The notes: a model not told the origin generated them from the letters alone. A stretch of 64,000 nucleotides of DNA from Marinovum sp048263515 (GCF_048263515.1 NZ_JBLXEC010000016.1:1-64000), one strand, 5' to 3'; positions 53,355-62,202 are shown, counted from the stretch's first letter. Program-made: numbers and translations.

Positions 53355-54947
53355 ATGTCCAAAGGCTACGATTTCATCATCATTGGCGGCGGTTCCGCCG
53401 GTTCGGTCCTTGCCGGGCGGCTGTCAGAGGACGCCTCGGCCCGGGTGCTGCTGCTGGAAGCGGGCGGCAGCGACCGCCATCCGTTCTACCACCTGCCCGC
53501 CGGCTTCGCCAAGATGACCAAGGGCATTGGTTCCTGGGGGTGGGACACGGTTCCGCAGAAACACATGCAGAACAAGGTGTTCCGCTATACCCAGGCCAAG
53601 GTGATCGGCGGCGGCTCGGCGATCAACGCCCAGATCTACACGCGCGGCAACCCGCAGGATTACGACGATTGGAAGCAGATGGGCTGCGCCGGCTGGGGTT
53701 ATGACGACGTGCTGCCCTATTTCAAAAAGGCCGAGGACAACGAGACATACGAGAACGACTATCACGGCAAGGGCGGGCCTTTGGGCGTCAGCGAACCGCG
53801 CGCGCCGCTGCCGATCTGCGAGGCCTATTTCGAGGCCGCCGCCGCGCTCGGCATCCCCCGCAACCGCGACATCAACGGCGCGCGACAGGATGGCGTCTGC
53901 TACTACCAGCTGACCCAACGCAACGTGCGGCGGTCCTCGGCGGCAATGGCCTATGTCACGCCGAACCGGCACCGCAAAAACCTGACGGTGAAGCTGGGCG
54001 CGCAGGTGCGGCGGCTGATCGTCGAGCGGGGCCGCGCGAGGGGCGTCGAGTTGCTGGACGGCACCCGGCTGATGGCCGACCGCGAGGTGCTGCTGTCCTC
54101 AGGCGCGGTGGGCTCGCCCCGGCTGTTGCAGCTTTCGGGGATCGGGCCGGCGGATCATCTGGCGGGCCTCGGCATCGACGTCGTGCAGGATCAGCCTGAA
54201 ATCGGTGCCAACCTGCAGGACCACCTCGACCTCTATTGCATCAGCGAGCTTTCTGGCCCCTACAGCTATGACCGCTATGCCAAGCCGCAATGGGCGGCGC
54301 TGGCTGGCCTCGACTATCTGCTCAGGCGCAAGGGGCCGGTGGCCTCGTCGTTGTTCGAGACCGGCGGCTTCTGGTACGCCGACCCCGATGCGCGCTCGCC
54401 CGACATCCAGTTCCACCTCGGCCTCGGCACCGGCATCGAACACGGGGTGGCGGCCATGCCGCAGGGCGGGATCACGCTGAATTCCTGCTACCTGCGCCCG
54501 CGCTCGCGCGGCACGGTAAGGCTGCAAAGCGCCGATCCGGCAAAGGCGCCGCTGATCGATCCGAACTATCTGGCCGATCCGCTCGACCGCGAGATGTCGA
54601 TCCGCGGGCTCAAGCTGACGCAGGAGATCCTGGCGCAGAGCGCGCTCGGCAAATACATCCTCGCCGAACGCCTGCCGGGGCCTGACGTGAAGACCGATCA
54701 GGAGTATTTCGACTTCATCTGCACCCATTCCAAGACCTCGCACCATTGTGCCGGCACCTGCCGGATGGGCGTCGACGATGGCGCGGTGGTCGACACAAGG
54801 CTGCGCTTCAACGGGATCGAGGGGCTGCGCATCGTCGACAATTCGATCATGCCGACGGTGATCTCGTCCAACACCAACGCTGCTGCCATCATGATCGGCG
54901 AAAAAGCCGCTGACATGATCAAGCAGGACAATGGACTGACAACATGA
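53355..54947 (+). CDS. GMC oxidoreductase, choline/alcohol dehydrogenase type
   Basis: A 530-residue flavoenzyme: IIGGGSAGSVLAGRL (9-23), GGGSAINAQIYTRG, active-site His in HHCAGTCRMGVDD and the closing SSNTNAAAIMIGEKAADM. It differs in type from the GMC protein just upstream and is closer to the one at 17061. AGGAAG lies 5 bases before the ATG. It probably oxidises an alcohol group of the same substrate pathway to an aldehyde. Confidence 0.9.
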   Translation: MSKGYDFIIIGGGSAGSVLAGRLSEDASARVLLLEAGGSDRHPFYHLPAGFAKMTKGIGSWGWDTVPQKHMQNKVFRYTQAKVIGGGSAINAQIYTRGNPQDYDDWKQMGCAGWGYDDVLPYFKKAEDNETYENDYHGKGGPLGVSEPRAPLPICEAYFEAAAALGIPRNRDINGARQDGVCYYQLTQRNVRRSSAAMAYVTPNRHRKNLTVKLGAQVRRLIVERGRARGVELLDGTRLMADREVLLSSGAVGSPRLLQLSGIGPADHLAGLGIDVVQDQPEIGANLQDHLDLYCISELSGPYSYDRYAKPQWAALAGLDYLLRRKGPVASSLFETGGFWYADPDARSPDIQFHLGLGTGIEHGVAAMPQGGITLNSCYLRPRSRGTVRLQSADPAKAPLIDPNYLADPLDREMSIRGLKLTQEILAQSALGKYILAERLPGPDVKTDQEYFDFICTHSKTSHHCAGTCRMGVDDGAVVDTRLRFNGIEGLRIVDNSIMPTVISSNTNAAAIMIGEKAADMIKQDNGLTT

Positions 54948-54957
54948 GGAAGACGCA

Positions 54958-55275
54958 ATGATCCGCCACGTGGTTCTGATCCGGTTCAAGCCGGAGGTCA
55001 GCGAAGAGACGATTGCCGCGCTCTTTGCCGAGCTGAAGGAGATCGAGGACAAGCTGCCCGCCTGCCTCGGCATCACCGCCGGCAAGAGCGAGAGCCCGGA
55101 AAAGATGGAGCGCGGCTACATGCATGGCTTCATTGCCGATTTCACCGATTGGGACGGGCTGCAGGCCTATCAGGACCACCCCGACCATCAGGTGGCGGGC
55201 GCCAAGCTCAGCGCCCATGCGGTGGGCGGCAAGGACGGCATCCTCTGCTTCGACCTGCCGGTCGACGTGGGGTGA
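54958..55275 (+). CDS. Dabb-domain (stress-responsive A/B barrel) protein
   Basis: A 105-residue dimeric alpha/beta-barrel protein, opening MIRHVVLIRFKPEVSEETI and containing HGFIADFTDWDGLQAYQDHP then DHQVAG. The family is used in small-molecule pathways, sometimes as a cyclase or isomerase. It is 10 bases downstream of the GMC gene in the same transcript. Role here unknown. Confidence 0.88.
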   Translation: MIRHVVLIRFKPEVSEETIAALFAELKEIEDKLPACLGITAGKSESPEKMERGYMHGFIADFTDWDGLQAYQDHPDHQVAGAKLSAHAVGGKDGILCFDLPVDVG

Positions 55276-55344
55276 GCGGCTGGCGTTCTCTTGGCCGCGC
55301 GCTTATGGCACTCTGACCGAGAGGCAACCGGCAAGAGCACAGAC

Positions 55345-56364
55345 ATGACCCGCAGACCGACCATCATCGACGTGGCGCGCGAGGCCGGCGTTTCCAAGTC
55401 GACCGTCAGCCTGGTGCTGCAGAACAGCCCCTCGGTGCGCGACGAGACCCGCAAGCAGGTGCGCGAGGCGATGGCGCGGATCGGCTATGTCTACAACCGC
55501 TCGGCCGCCAACATGCGCAAATCCGACGCCGGTCTGGTCGGGCTGGTGATCAACGACTTGCGCAACCCGTTCTTTACCGAATTCGCCACGTCGCTGCAGA
55601 TGGCGCTGGCTGACAAGGGCTATTCCGCCGTCATCGCCAATACCGACGAAGACCCGGGCCTGCAGGCGCAGGTGGTGGGCTCGATGATCGAACACGGGGT
55701 GTCCGCGCTGATCCTCTGCCCGGCCTATGGCGAGACGCGGCCGACCTTCGACGCCATTGCGCGCGCAAACATTCCAGCGATGCAGATGCTGCGACGGGTG
55801 GATGACCGGCTCGACCTCTTCCCCCTCTCCGCCCCCGATTACGCCCGCGGCAGCCGCGAGGCGACGCAGCACCTGCTGGATCAGGGGGCGGGCCGCGTGG
55901 CCTTCGTCGGCGGTCTTCAGGGCCGTGCGGTGACCGAGGAACGTCAGGCCGGCTATCTCGGCGTGCTGGCAGAGGCCGGGCTGGCGCCGGTAATGCTGAC
56001 CGGCCAATCCTCGCGCGCCTTCGGCCGCGCGGCGGTGGCGGAGCTTGCCGAAAAGCACCCAGAGGTCGATGCCGCGGTCTGCTTCAACGACCTGGTGGCT
56101 TTGGGGATGATCTCGGGCTTTCAGGAGCAGGGCCGCAGCGTCGGCGACACCTTCCGCATCGTCGGATTCGACGATATTTCCGAGGCGGCGCAATGCTTTC
56201 CGACGCTGTCCTCAGTCCGCTGCGACATTGCCGGCATCGGCGCCAAGGCCGCCGGCACGGTGATCGACTGGCTCGACAGCGGCACGCCGCCGCCCGGGGA
56301 AACCCGGACGCCGGTGAGCCTCGTTGTGCGTCAGTCGAGCGGCGGCGCCTCGCCCAGTTCATAG
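55345..56364 (+). CDS. LacI-family regulator, candidate for the TGGAACGTTCCA operators
   Basis: A 339-residue repressor with HTH/hinge at about 4-60 (TIIDVAREAGVSKSTVSLVL) and a sugar-binding-protein-like effector domain (about 65-335). ATG chosen at MTRRPTI. It ends a run of catabolic genes and its last 34 bases overlap the convergent flavoprotein gene, whose promoter carries the shared palindromes. It is the best candidate for that operator because the other LacI gene sits next to a different site type. Confidence 0.88.
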   Translation: MTRRPTIIDVAREAGVSKSTVSLVLQNSPSVRDETRKQVREAMARIGYVYNRSAANMRKSDAGLVGLVINDLRNPFFTEFATSLQMALADKGYSAVIANTDEDPGLQAQVVGSMIEHGVSALILCPAYGETRPTFDAIARANIPAMQMLRRVDDRLDLFPLSAPDYARGSREATQHLLDQGAGRVAFVGGLQGRAVTEERQAGYLGVLAEAGLAPVMLTGQSSRAFGRAAVAELAEKHPEVDAAVCFNDLVALGMISGFQEQGRSVGDTFRIVGFDDISEAAQCFPTLSSVRCDIAGIGAKAAGTVIDWLDSGTPPPGETRTPVSLVVRQSSGGASPSS

Positions 56365-58409
56365 ATCGCCCCGGTCAGCCAGGCCGGCCAATCCCGCTCG
56401 AAAACCGCTTTCGCGTTCTCGTCAAAGCTGCGGTTGGGCCGTTCCGCCAGCACCATCTCGCCGCCCGCCATCCGCAGGGTGATCTGGCTCTCCTTGTCCA
56501 CCTCGCGCTCTGGCCGGAACCGCACCTCCTCCAGCGGGCCTTTCACCGACATCGGCAGCGCCTCGCCCTCGGGATCGCAGATCGCCCGCGCCCCGCGGCT
56601 GCCGCCGCCCTGCGAGATGTAGTGATCCAGCGCGGTCAGCACCGCCTCGGAGGTCAGCGCCATCTGCTGCCATTGCAGCGCCCGGCCGATCTCGCCGCCG
56701 CGGGCATAGCCGATCCCCTGCGCCCTGATCCGCGCGTTCAGCGCCCGCGCCTCGGCCAGTGCCGCGCGCACGTCGCGGGGATTGCAAAGAATTCCGGCCT
56801 GGTCGCTCATCCGCGCCTGCACCTCCTGCCGCACCTCCTGCAAGGGCACGCCGCCCTCAGGCTGCAGGATCGCTTCGATGCCCGCGACCGCCGCGGCCAC
56901 ATCGCCGTCCGCGCCCTCAGCAGGCGCGACCGCACGGCCACTGGCGGCAATATGCTCGCCCACCCGCGTGCCGAAGACCTGACCCGCGTTCAGCGCCGAG
57001 CCGCCCGGCCGCGTGGCGCCGTGGGTGCCCGCCGCCTCGCCCACCGCGTAGATGCCGGCGACATTGGTCCGCCCCCAGGTATCCACCGCAATACCACCGT
57101 TCATGTGCTGGTTGTTCACCGCGAACTCCAGCGGTTCGGCAGCAATATCAACCTTGTAGCGCCGATACAGCTCGATCGCGAGCGGGTTCATCTGCCGCAA
57201 CCGGTCGATCGGCAACGCCTGGTCCGCCCCGGCATCGCGCAGATAGCGCGTCACGTCATCGTCCAGCCGGTCGAGGCTGAAGGGCGCATCCCCCGGCATC
57301 GGTGCCGGGTTGCGATTGAAGTCCATGAACACCCGCCGCCCGGCCTGCGTCTCGCGAAAGATCGCGAGGTCGACAAGGCTGGAGCGGAAATCCAGCATGC
57401 GGCTGGCGTGGAACGGCCATTGATAGCCCTTGCGAAAGACGTTTGAGGCCAGTTCCTGCGTCGTGCGGTAGTACTCGGCGAGGAAGTGATGCTCCTGCCC
57501 CTCGGCATCGACCGAGTAGATATGCGGAATGACCTGCACATAGGTGCCCGACAGGTTCCAGGGAAAGCCCTCGCGCCGGGTGCCGATGCCGAACTGGCTC
57601 TCGGTGATGTTGACCAGTTCGAGCCCGGCCTCGAGCGCCAGCCCCAGCGAGCCGAAACAGCCGTTGGGAAAGACGCTGTCACGGTAGAGCTCGCCCGGCC
57701 CCCCCGCCGCCAGCACCAGCGCATTGCAGCGATAGAGCGCGAGGCCGTGCGGGTTCCGCTCTGACCGATCCTTGGGACGCACCGCCAGCACGCCGGTGAC
57801 CTGGCCGTCGCGCGTGAGGATGCGAACCGCGGTGGTCTGGTTGAAGAACCCCACGCCCAGCCGCAGCGCCTCTTCCGCCAGCACCTTGACCATCAGCCGC
57901 GAGGTGCGCGGCCCGCAGCTTGTGGCGCGGCCGGTCTCGTCGTGGTCGGTCTGATAGCGCAGCGTGCCGCCAAGCGCGTCCTGCGGCAACGGCAACCCAA
58001 GAAACTGCAATGATGCCATGGCCCTGACCGATCCCACCGCCTCGATATAGGCGATGTCCTCGTCCATCGCGCCGCCGGATCGGATGGCGCGGGCCATGGC
58101 CTTGAAGTTGTCGCCCTGGTCGGCGGTATTGGCGGTGTGCAGCGTCTGCTTGTCAGAGCCGGAACAGGCCGAGGTGCCGCCCCAGGCGCTTTGGCTGATG
58201 ATCTTCACGTGACCGCCCCGGCGGCGCAGTTCCACCGCCGCGCGCAGCCCGGCCGCGCCGCTGCCCACCACCAGCGCGCCGCTGCGATGCACCGGAATGA
58301 CATGCCCGACGAGGCTCAGGGTCTCGTCGAACCCCGGCTCGGGCGTCAGGCGCGGCATGTCGACGTCGGTCAGGGCATCAAGGATGTCTTGCGGGATGGC
58401 TTGGGTCAC
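56331..58409 (-). CDS. FAD-dependent oxidoreductase, fumarate-reductase/aspartate-oxidase-like fold, unknown substrate
   Basis: A 692-residue flavoprotein: dinucleotide site LVVGSGAAGLRAAVELR (about 45-61), a central FAD_binding_2 region with QTDHDETGRATSCGPRTS, the closing FAD loop GIYAVGEAAGTHGATRPGGS, and a helical C-terminal domain like succinate dehydrogenase flavoproteins. The unusual SACSGSDKQTLHT block is not the fumarate reductase active site. I prefer the GTG at 58409, because the ATG at 58448 lies against the operator, too close to the promoter. Reaction unknown, probably CH-CH or hydroxyl oxidation. Confidence 0.82.
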   Translation of the reverse strand: MTQAIPQDILDALTDVDMPRLTPEPGFDETLSLVGHVIPVHRSGALVVGSGAAGLRAAVELRRRGGHVKIISQSAWGGTSACSGSDKQTLHTANTADQGDNFKAMARAIRSGGAMDEDIAYIEAVGSVRAMASLQFLGLPLPQDALGGTLRYQTDHDETGRATSCGPRTSRLMVKVLAEEALRLGVGFFNQTTAVRILTRDGQVTGVLAVRPKDRSERNPHGLALYRCNALVLAAGGPGELYRDSVFPNGCFGSLGLALEAGLELVNITESQFGIGTRREGFPWNLSGTYVQVIPHIYSVDAEGQEHHFLAEYYRTTQELASNVFRKGYQWPFHASRMLDFRSSLVDLAIFRETQAGRRVFMDFNRNPAPMPGDAPFSLDRLDDDVTRYLRDAGADQALPIDRLRQMNPLAIELYRRYKVDIAAEPLEFAVNNQHMNGGIAVDTWGRTNVAGIYAVGEAAGTHGATRPGGSALNAGQVFGTRVGEHIAASGRAVAPAEGADGDVAAAVAGIEAILQPEGGVPLQEVRQEVQARMSDQAGILCNPRDVRAALAEARALNARIRAQGIGYARGGEIGRALQWQQMALTSEAVLTALDHYISQGGGSRGARAICDPEGEALPMSVKGPLEEVRFRPEREVDKESQITLRMAGGEMVLAERPNRSFDENAKAVFERDWPAWLTGAIYELGEAPPLD

Positions 58410-58435
58410 GTGGCTCGGTCCGAGTCTGTTGTAAT

Positions 58436-58470
58436 TGGAACGTTCCATAATGAAGTATTGGAACGGTCCA
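58436..58470. promoter_or_regulatory. Pair of LacI-type operators, second copy
   Basis: TGGAACGTTCCA at 58436-58447 and TGGAACGGTCCA (one change) at 58459-58470, centres 23 bp apart. They lie between the divergent flavoprotein and CoA-transferase genes. The motif equals that at 41310-41342, linking both units into one regulon. Confidence 0.82.
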
Positions 58471-58480
58471 ACCATGTCAA
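58452..58480 (-). promoter_or_regulatory. Promoter of the flavoprotein gene
   Basis: On the minus strand a perfect TTGACA (58480-58475) is followed after 17 bp by TACTTC. One operator lies in the spacer and the other just beyond, as at 41299-41342. The -10 is poor. Confidence 0.5.
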
Positions 58481-58540
58481 GACGGCTTGGCTTGCAGCTG
58501 CCGCTGGACGGCCCGGCAACGCGCCCCTAATCTGCCCGAC

Positions 58541-60460
58541 ATGACAAACAAGGTCGTCTCCGCCGCCGAAGCCGCTGCCCTGATCAAGAGCGGCGATACC
58601 CTCACCACCTCGGGCTTTGTCGGCATCGGCGTGCCCGACGAATTGCTCGCGGCGCTCGAGGCGCGGTTCCTCGAAACCGGCCAGCCGCGCGATCTGAGCC
58701 TGGTCTTTGCCGCCGGCCAGGGAGACGGAAAAACCCTTGGTCTCAATCGGTTGGGCCACGAGGGGCTGCTGAAGCGGGTGATCGGCGGGCATTGGGGGCT
58801 GATCCCCAAGGTGGCGGCGCTGGCGGTGGCGGGCAAGATCGAGGGCTGGAACCTGCCGCAGGGCTGCATCAGCCAGCTTTACCGCGACATTGCGGCGGGC
58901 AAACTAGGGATGCTGTCGAAGGTCGGGCTCGACACCTTTGTCGATCCGCGCAACGGGGGCGGCGCGATTAACGAAATCTCAACCGATCCTCAGCTAGAGC
59001 TGATGCAGGTCGGTAACGAGGAGGTTCTGTTCTACAAATCACAGCGGCTGACCGTGGCGCTTCTGCGCGGCACCACGGCGGATGAGGCCGGTAACATCAC
59101 CATGGAGCGCGAGGCGCTGCTGATCGACAACCTGGCCCAGGCGATGGCAGTCAGGAATGCCGGCGGCGTGGTCATCGTCCAGGTCGAGCGGGTGGCCAAG
59201 GCGCGCACCCTGCCCGCGCGCGAGGTGCATATCCCGGGCATCCTGGTCGATGCGGTGGTGGTGGCCCAGCCGGAAAACCACGTGCAGACCTATGCCACCG
59301 GGTTCAGCCAGGGATTTACCAACCGGATGCGCACGCCGGCGGGGGAAATCCCGCCGATGCGGCTCGATGCGCGCAAGGTGATCGCCCGGCGTTGTGCCTT
59401 CGAGCTGCCGGTCAACGGCGTGGTCAACCTCGGGATCGGCATGCCCGAAGGCGTGGCGGGGATTGCCGCCGAAGAGGGTCTGCTCGAGCATCTGACCCTG
59501 ACGGCAGAGCCCGGGGTGATCGGCGGCCAGCCGGCCTCGGGGCTCGATTTCGGCGCGGCGGTCAATACCGACGCGGTGATCCCGCAGGCCAACCAGTTCG
59601 ATTTCTACGACGGTGGCGGGCTCGACATGACCTGCCTCGGGCTGGCCCAGGCCGACCGTTTCGGCAACGTCAATGTCTCGCGCTTCGGCCCGCGGCTGGC
59701 CGGCGCCGGCGGCTTCATCAACATCTCGCAGAACGCCCGCGCGGTGGTCTTTGCCGGGACCTTCACGGCGCAGGGGCTGGAGGTTGTGATAGACAACGGC
59801 GCGGTGGAGATTCGCCGCGAGGGCCGGTCGCGCAAGTTCCTAGAGGCGGTCGAACAGGTGACCTTCTCCGGTGCACGCGCCGCGCGGCTGGGCCAGCCGG
59901 TGCTCTATGTCACCGAGCGCTGCGTCTTCGAGCTGACGCCCGAGGGGCTGCGCCTGACCGAGATCGCCCCCGGCGTCGATCTCGAACGGGACATCCTGGC
60001 GCAGATGGAGGTGCCGCCGATTGTCGGAGAGGTCGTGCAGATGGACCCGCGCCTCTTCCTCGACCGAGAGATGGACCTGCGCCGGGACCTGCTGCACCTC
60101 GACCTGCCCGACCGGATCGCGCTGGATGCCAATTCCGGCCAGCTGTTTCTCAACTTCGAGAAGATGCGGGTGCGTACGCAAGCCGAGGTCGACCGCGTCG
60201 GCCGTCTGGTCGAGGAACGCTGCGCGCCGCTGGGCCACAAGGTCGACGTGGTGGTCAACTACGACGGGTTCCGCATCGACGAGGCGCTCGAGACCGCCTG
60301 GGCGCGCATGGTCGCCGATCTCGACGCGCTCTTCTATGCCAAGGTCTCGCGCTATTCCGGCTCGGCCTTCATGCGGATGAAGCTGGGTGAGGTTTTCCCT
60401 GAGGCCCGCACCCATATCTACGAAACCGCCGATCAGGCGCGCGCCTATCTCGACGGCTGA
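58541..60460 (+). CDS. Acyl-CoA:acetate/3-ketoacid CoA-transferase with C-terminal extension
   Basis: A 639-residue fused CoA-transferase. The catalytic Glu is Glu323 in TAEPGVIGG and NLGIGMPEG is the oxyanion motif. About 120 extra residues (from about 505; RIALDANSGQLFLNFEKMRV...) form an additional alpha/beta domain not seen in the 523-residue homologue at 42363. No Shine-Dalgarno precedes the ATG, so the transcript may be leaderless or the start may be elsewhere. Control by the shared operator pair is likely because it is divergent from the flavoprotein. Confidence 0.87.
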   Translation: MTNKVVSAAEAAALIKSGDTLTTSGFVGIGVPDELLAALEARFLETGQPRDLSLVFAAGQGDGKTLGLNRLGHEGLLKRVIGGHWGLIPKVAALAVAGKIEGWNLPQGCISQLYRDIAAGKLGMLSKVGLDTFVDPRNGGGAINEISTDPQLELMQVGNEEVLFYKSQRLTVALLRGTTADEAGNITMEREALLIDNLAQAMAVRNAGGVVIVQVERVAKARTLPAREVHIPGILVDAVVVAQPENHVQTYATGFSQGFTNRMRTPAGEIPPMRLDARKVIARRCAFELPVNGVVNLGIGMPEGVAGIAAEEGLLEHLTLTAEPGVIGGQPASGLDFGAAVNTDAVIPQANQFDFYDGGGLDMTCLGLAQADRFGNVNVSRFGPRLAGAGGFINISQNARAVVFAGTFTAQGLEVVIDNGAVEIRREGRSRKFLEAVEQVTFSGARAARLGQPVLYVTERCVFELTPEGLRLTEIAPGVDLERDILAQMEVPPIVGEVVQMDPRLFLDREMDLRRDLLHLDLPDRIALDANSGQLFLNFEKMRVRTQAEVDRVGRLVEERCAPLGHKVDVVVNYDGFRIDEALETAWARMVADLDALFYAKVSRYSGSAFMRMKLGEVFPEARTHIYETADQARAYLDG

Positions 60461-60466
60461 GCGCGG

Positions 60467-61132
60467 TCAGCCCCCGGCCTTCATGCCCAGCGCGCGGATC
60501 TGCTGCGACATCTGCACGAAAGAGCCGTCGACATGTTTACGGATCATCGTGTCCGCCCGCGCCACGTCATTGGCGCGCAGCGCCTTGATCAGCTCGTCAT
60601 GCTCTTCCTTGATCGCCTCGTAGCGCGCCGGTGAAATCCGCAGCCGCGCGGCCTGAACGTTCAGGGTGGTGCGCAGGTTGCGCCAGATCTCGGCCGCGGT
60701 CTGGTTGTAATGGCCGCGGCAGAAGATCTCGTGGAACTGGAAGTCGAGCTTGCGAAAGGCGCGCTGCTCGCCATGCGGGATCCTGTGGATCCGGGCCTGG
60801 ATATCCTCGAGCTCGTCGAGCAGATCGGGCGGCGCGTAATCGGCGAACCAGTTGACGAAATACGGCTCGAGCATCTGCAGAACCTCGAAGATGTTCTGGA
60901 TCGAGCCGGCATCGGTCGGCTTGATGGTGGCGCCGCGGTTGGGGTGGATCTCGACAAAGCCCTCGCCCTGCATTCGCCGCAGCACCTCGCGCACCGGGCT
61001 GGTGCTGGTGCCGTAGCGCTCGGCAATCTCCGAGACCTTGAGCCGCTGCCCCCCTGCCAGACGGCCATCGTAGATGTCGTCGAGGATCGCGTCGTAGAGC
61101 GGGAGTTCCGCGGTATCGTCGCCGGTTTTCAT
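60467..61132 (-). CDS. GntR-family regulator, FCD subfamily
   Basis: A 221-residue regulator: winged HTH (about 10-75; LKVSEIAERYGTSTSPVREVL) and a short FCD domain (about 85-215; RKLDFQFHEIFCRGHYNQ). It is the last gene, read leftwards, of the peptide-type ABC operon, and also converges on the CoA-transferase gene with only a 6-bp gap. It may regulate either. Confidence 0.9.
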   Translation of the reverse strand: MKTGDDTAELPLYDAILDDIYDGRLAGGQRLKVSEIAERYGTSTSPVREVLRRMQGEGFVEIHPNRGATIKPTDAGSIQNIFEVLQMLEPYFVNWFADYAPPDLLDELEDIQARIHRIPHGEQRAFRKLDFQFHEIFCRGHYNQTAAEIWRNLRTTLNVQAARLRISPARYEAIKEEHDELIKALRANDVARADTMIRKHVDGSFVQMSQQIRALGMKAGG

Positions 61133-61170
61133 GGTCTTGCCCTGTTTGTCGGATCAGGCGTCATCATAGC

Positions 61171-61209
61171 GGCGGGCCCCGCCCTGTGCCAGAGCGGCCG
61201 GGGCCCGCC
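61171..61209 (-). other. Perfect hairpin between ABC ATPase and GntR genes
   Basis: 11-bp stem ggcgggccccg / cggggcccgcc with a 17-base loop, lying in the 83-bp gap. There is no T run. It could weaken read-through into the regulator gene. Confidence 0.5.
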
Positions 61210-61215
61210 GGGGTG

Positions 61216-62202
61216 TCAAATCTCGCCGGCGTAGTGGCACAGCACGTCGGCGCTGCCGATCCGCCGCGCCGGCGGCCGGGTCGTGCGGCAGAGATCGGTG
61301 GCATGCGGGCAGCGCGGGCTGAAGCGGCAGCCCTTGGAGGGCACGCCGACATCGACCGGCTCGACCCTTTTGGCCCGGCGACCGCGCTGGCGCGGATCGG
61401 CGACCGGCACCGCCTGCAGCAGCGCACGGGTGTAGGGGTGCTGCGGTTGCGCAAAGAGTGTGTGCGTCTCGGCCACCTCGACGAACTGGCCGCGGTACAT
61501 CACCGCCACCCGGTCGCAGATGTGTTCCACCACCGCCAGATCATGGGCGATGAACAGGAAGGTCAGGTCGAACTTCTCCTGCAGGTCCTGCAACAGGTTC
61601 AGCGTCTGCGCCTGGATCGAGACGTCGAGCGCCGAGACCGCCTCGTCCGCCACCACCAGCTCGGGGTGGGTCGAAAGCGCGCGGGCAATGCCCAGCCGCT
61701 GCCGCTGGCCGCCGGAAAAGGCGTTGGGATAGCGGTGCATGAACTCGCGGCGCAGGCCCACGCTTTCCAGCAGTTCGCCGACCCGGTCGCCCAGCGCCTT
61801 GCCCTTCAGCCCCTCGGATTTCTGCAGCGCCTGCCCGACCACGTCGATCACCCGCAGCCGCGGGTTGAGCGAGGCCTGCGGATCCTGAAAGATCATCCGC
61901 ACCTTGCGCCAGACCCGGCGCAGCTCGTCGAGCGGCGCATCGGCCAGCTCGGTGGCGGTGCCGGACTTGGGCTGAAAGCGGATGCTGCCCGAGCTTGGGT
62001 CGAGCACCCGCAGGATGCAGCGGCCGAGCGTCGTCTTGCCGCTGCCGCTTTCGCCGACGATGCCGAAGGTCTCGCCGCGCCGCACCTCGAAGGACACGGC
62101 ATCGACCGCGACGAAGCCGTCGCGCGGCTTGGTCAGCCAGCCGCCCTTGTGGCCGCCGAATTGCATGGTGAGGTCCTTGACCTCGAGAATGGCCTCAGAC
62201 AT
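61216..62202 (-). CDS. Dipeptide/oligopeptide-type ABC transporter ATPase (DppF/OppF-like)
   Basis: A 328-residue ATPase: Walker A GESGSGKTT, signature FSGGQRQRLGIAR, Walker B VVADEAVSALDVS and a C-terminal Cys cluster of the oligo-HPY domain (CRFSPRCPHATDLC). It starts at MSEAILEV, overlapping the upstream ATPase gene by 8 bases. The substrate may be a peptide, opine or other solute. Confidence 0.92.
   Translation of the reverse strand: MSEAILEVKDLTMQFGGHKGGWLTKPRDGFVAVDAVSFEVRRGETFGIVGESGSGKTTLGRCILRVLDPSSGSIRFQPKSGTATELADAPLDELRRVWRKVRMIFQDPQASLNPRLRVIDVVGQALQKSEGLKGKALGDRVGELLESVGLRREFMHRYPNAFSGGQRQRLGIARALSTHPELVVADEAVSALDVSIQAQTLNLLQDLQEKFDLTFLFIAHDLAVVEHICDRVAVMYRGQFVEVAETHTLFAQPQHPYTRALLQAVPVADPRQRGRRAKRVEPVDVGVPSKGCRFSPRCPHATDLCRTTRPPARRIGSADVLCHYAGEI

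Noticed and set aside
58410..58448. ATG start at 58448 for the flavoprotein
   Set aside because: The ATG abuts the operator palindrome, with the -35 only 27 bases upstream, so it would lie at or before the transcription start.
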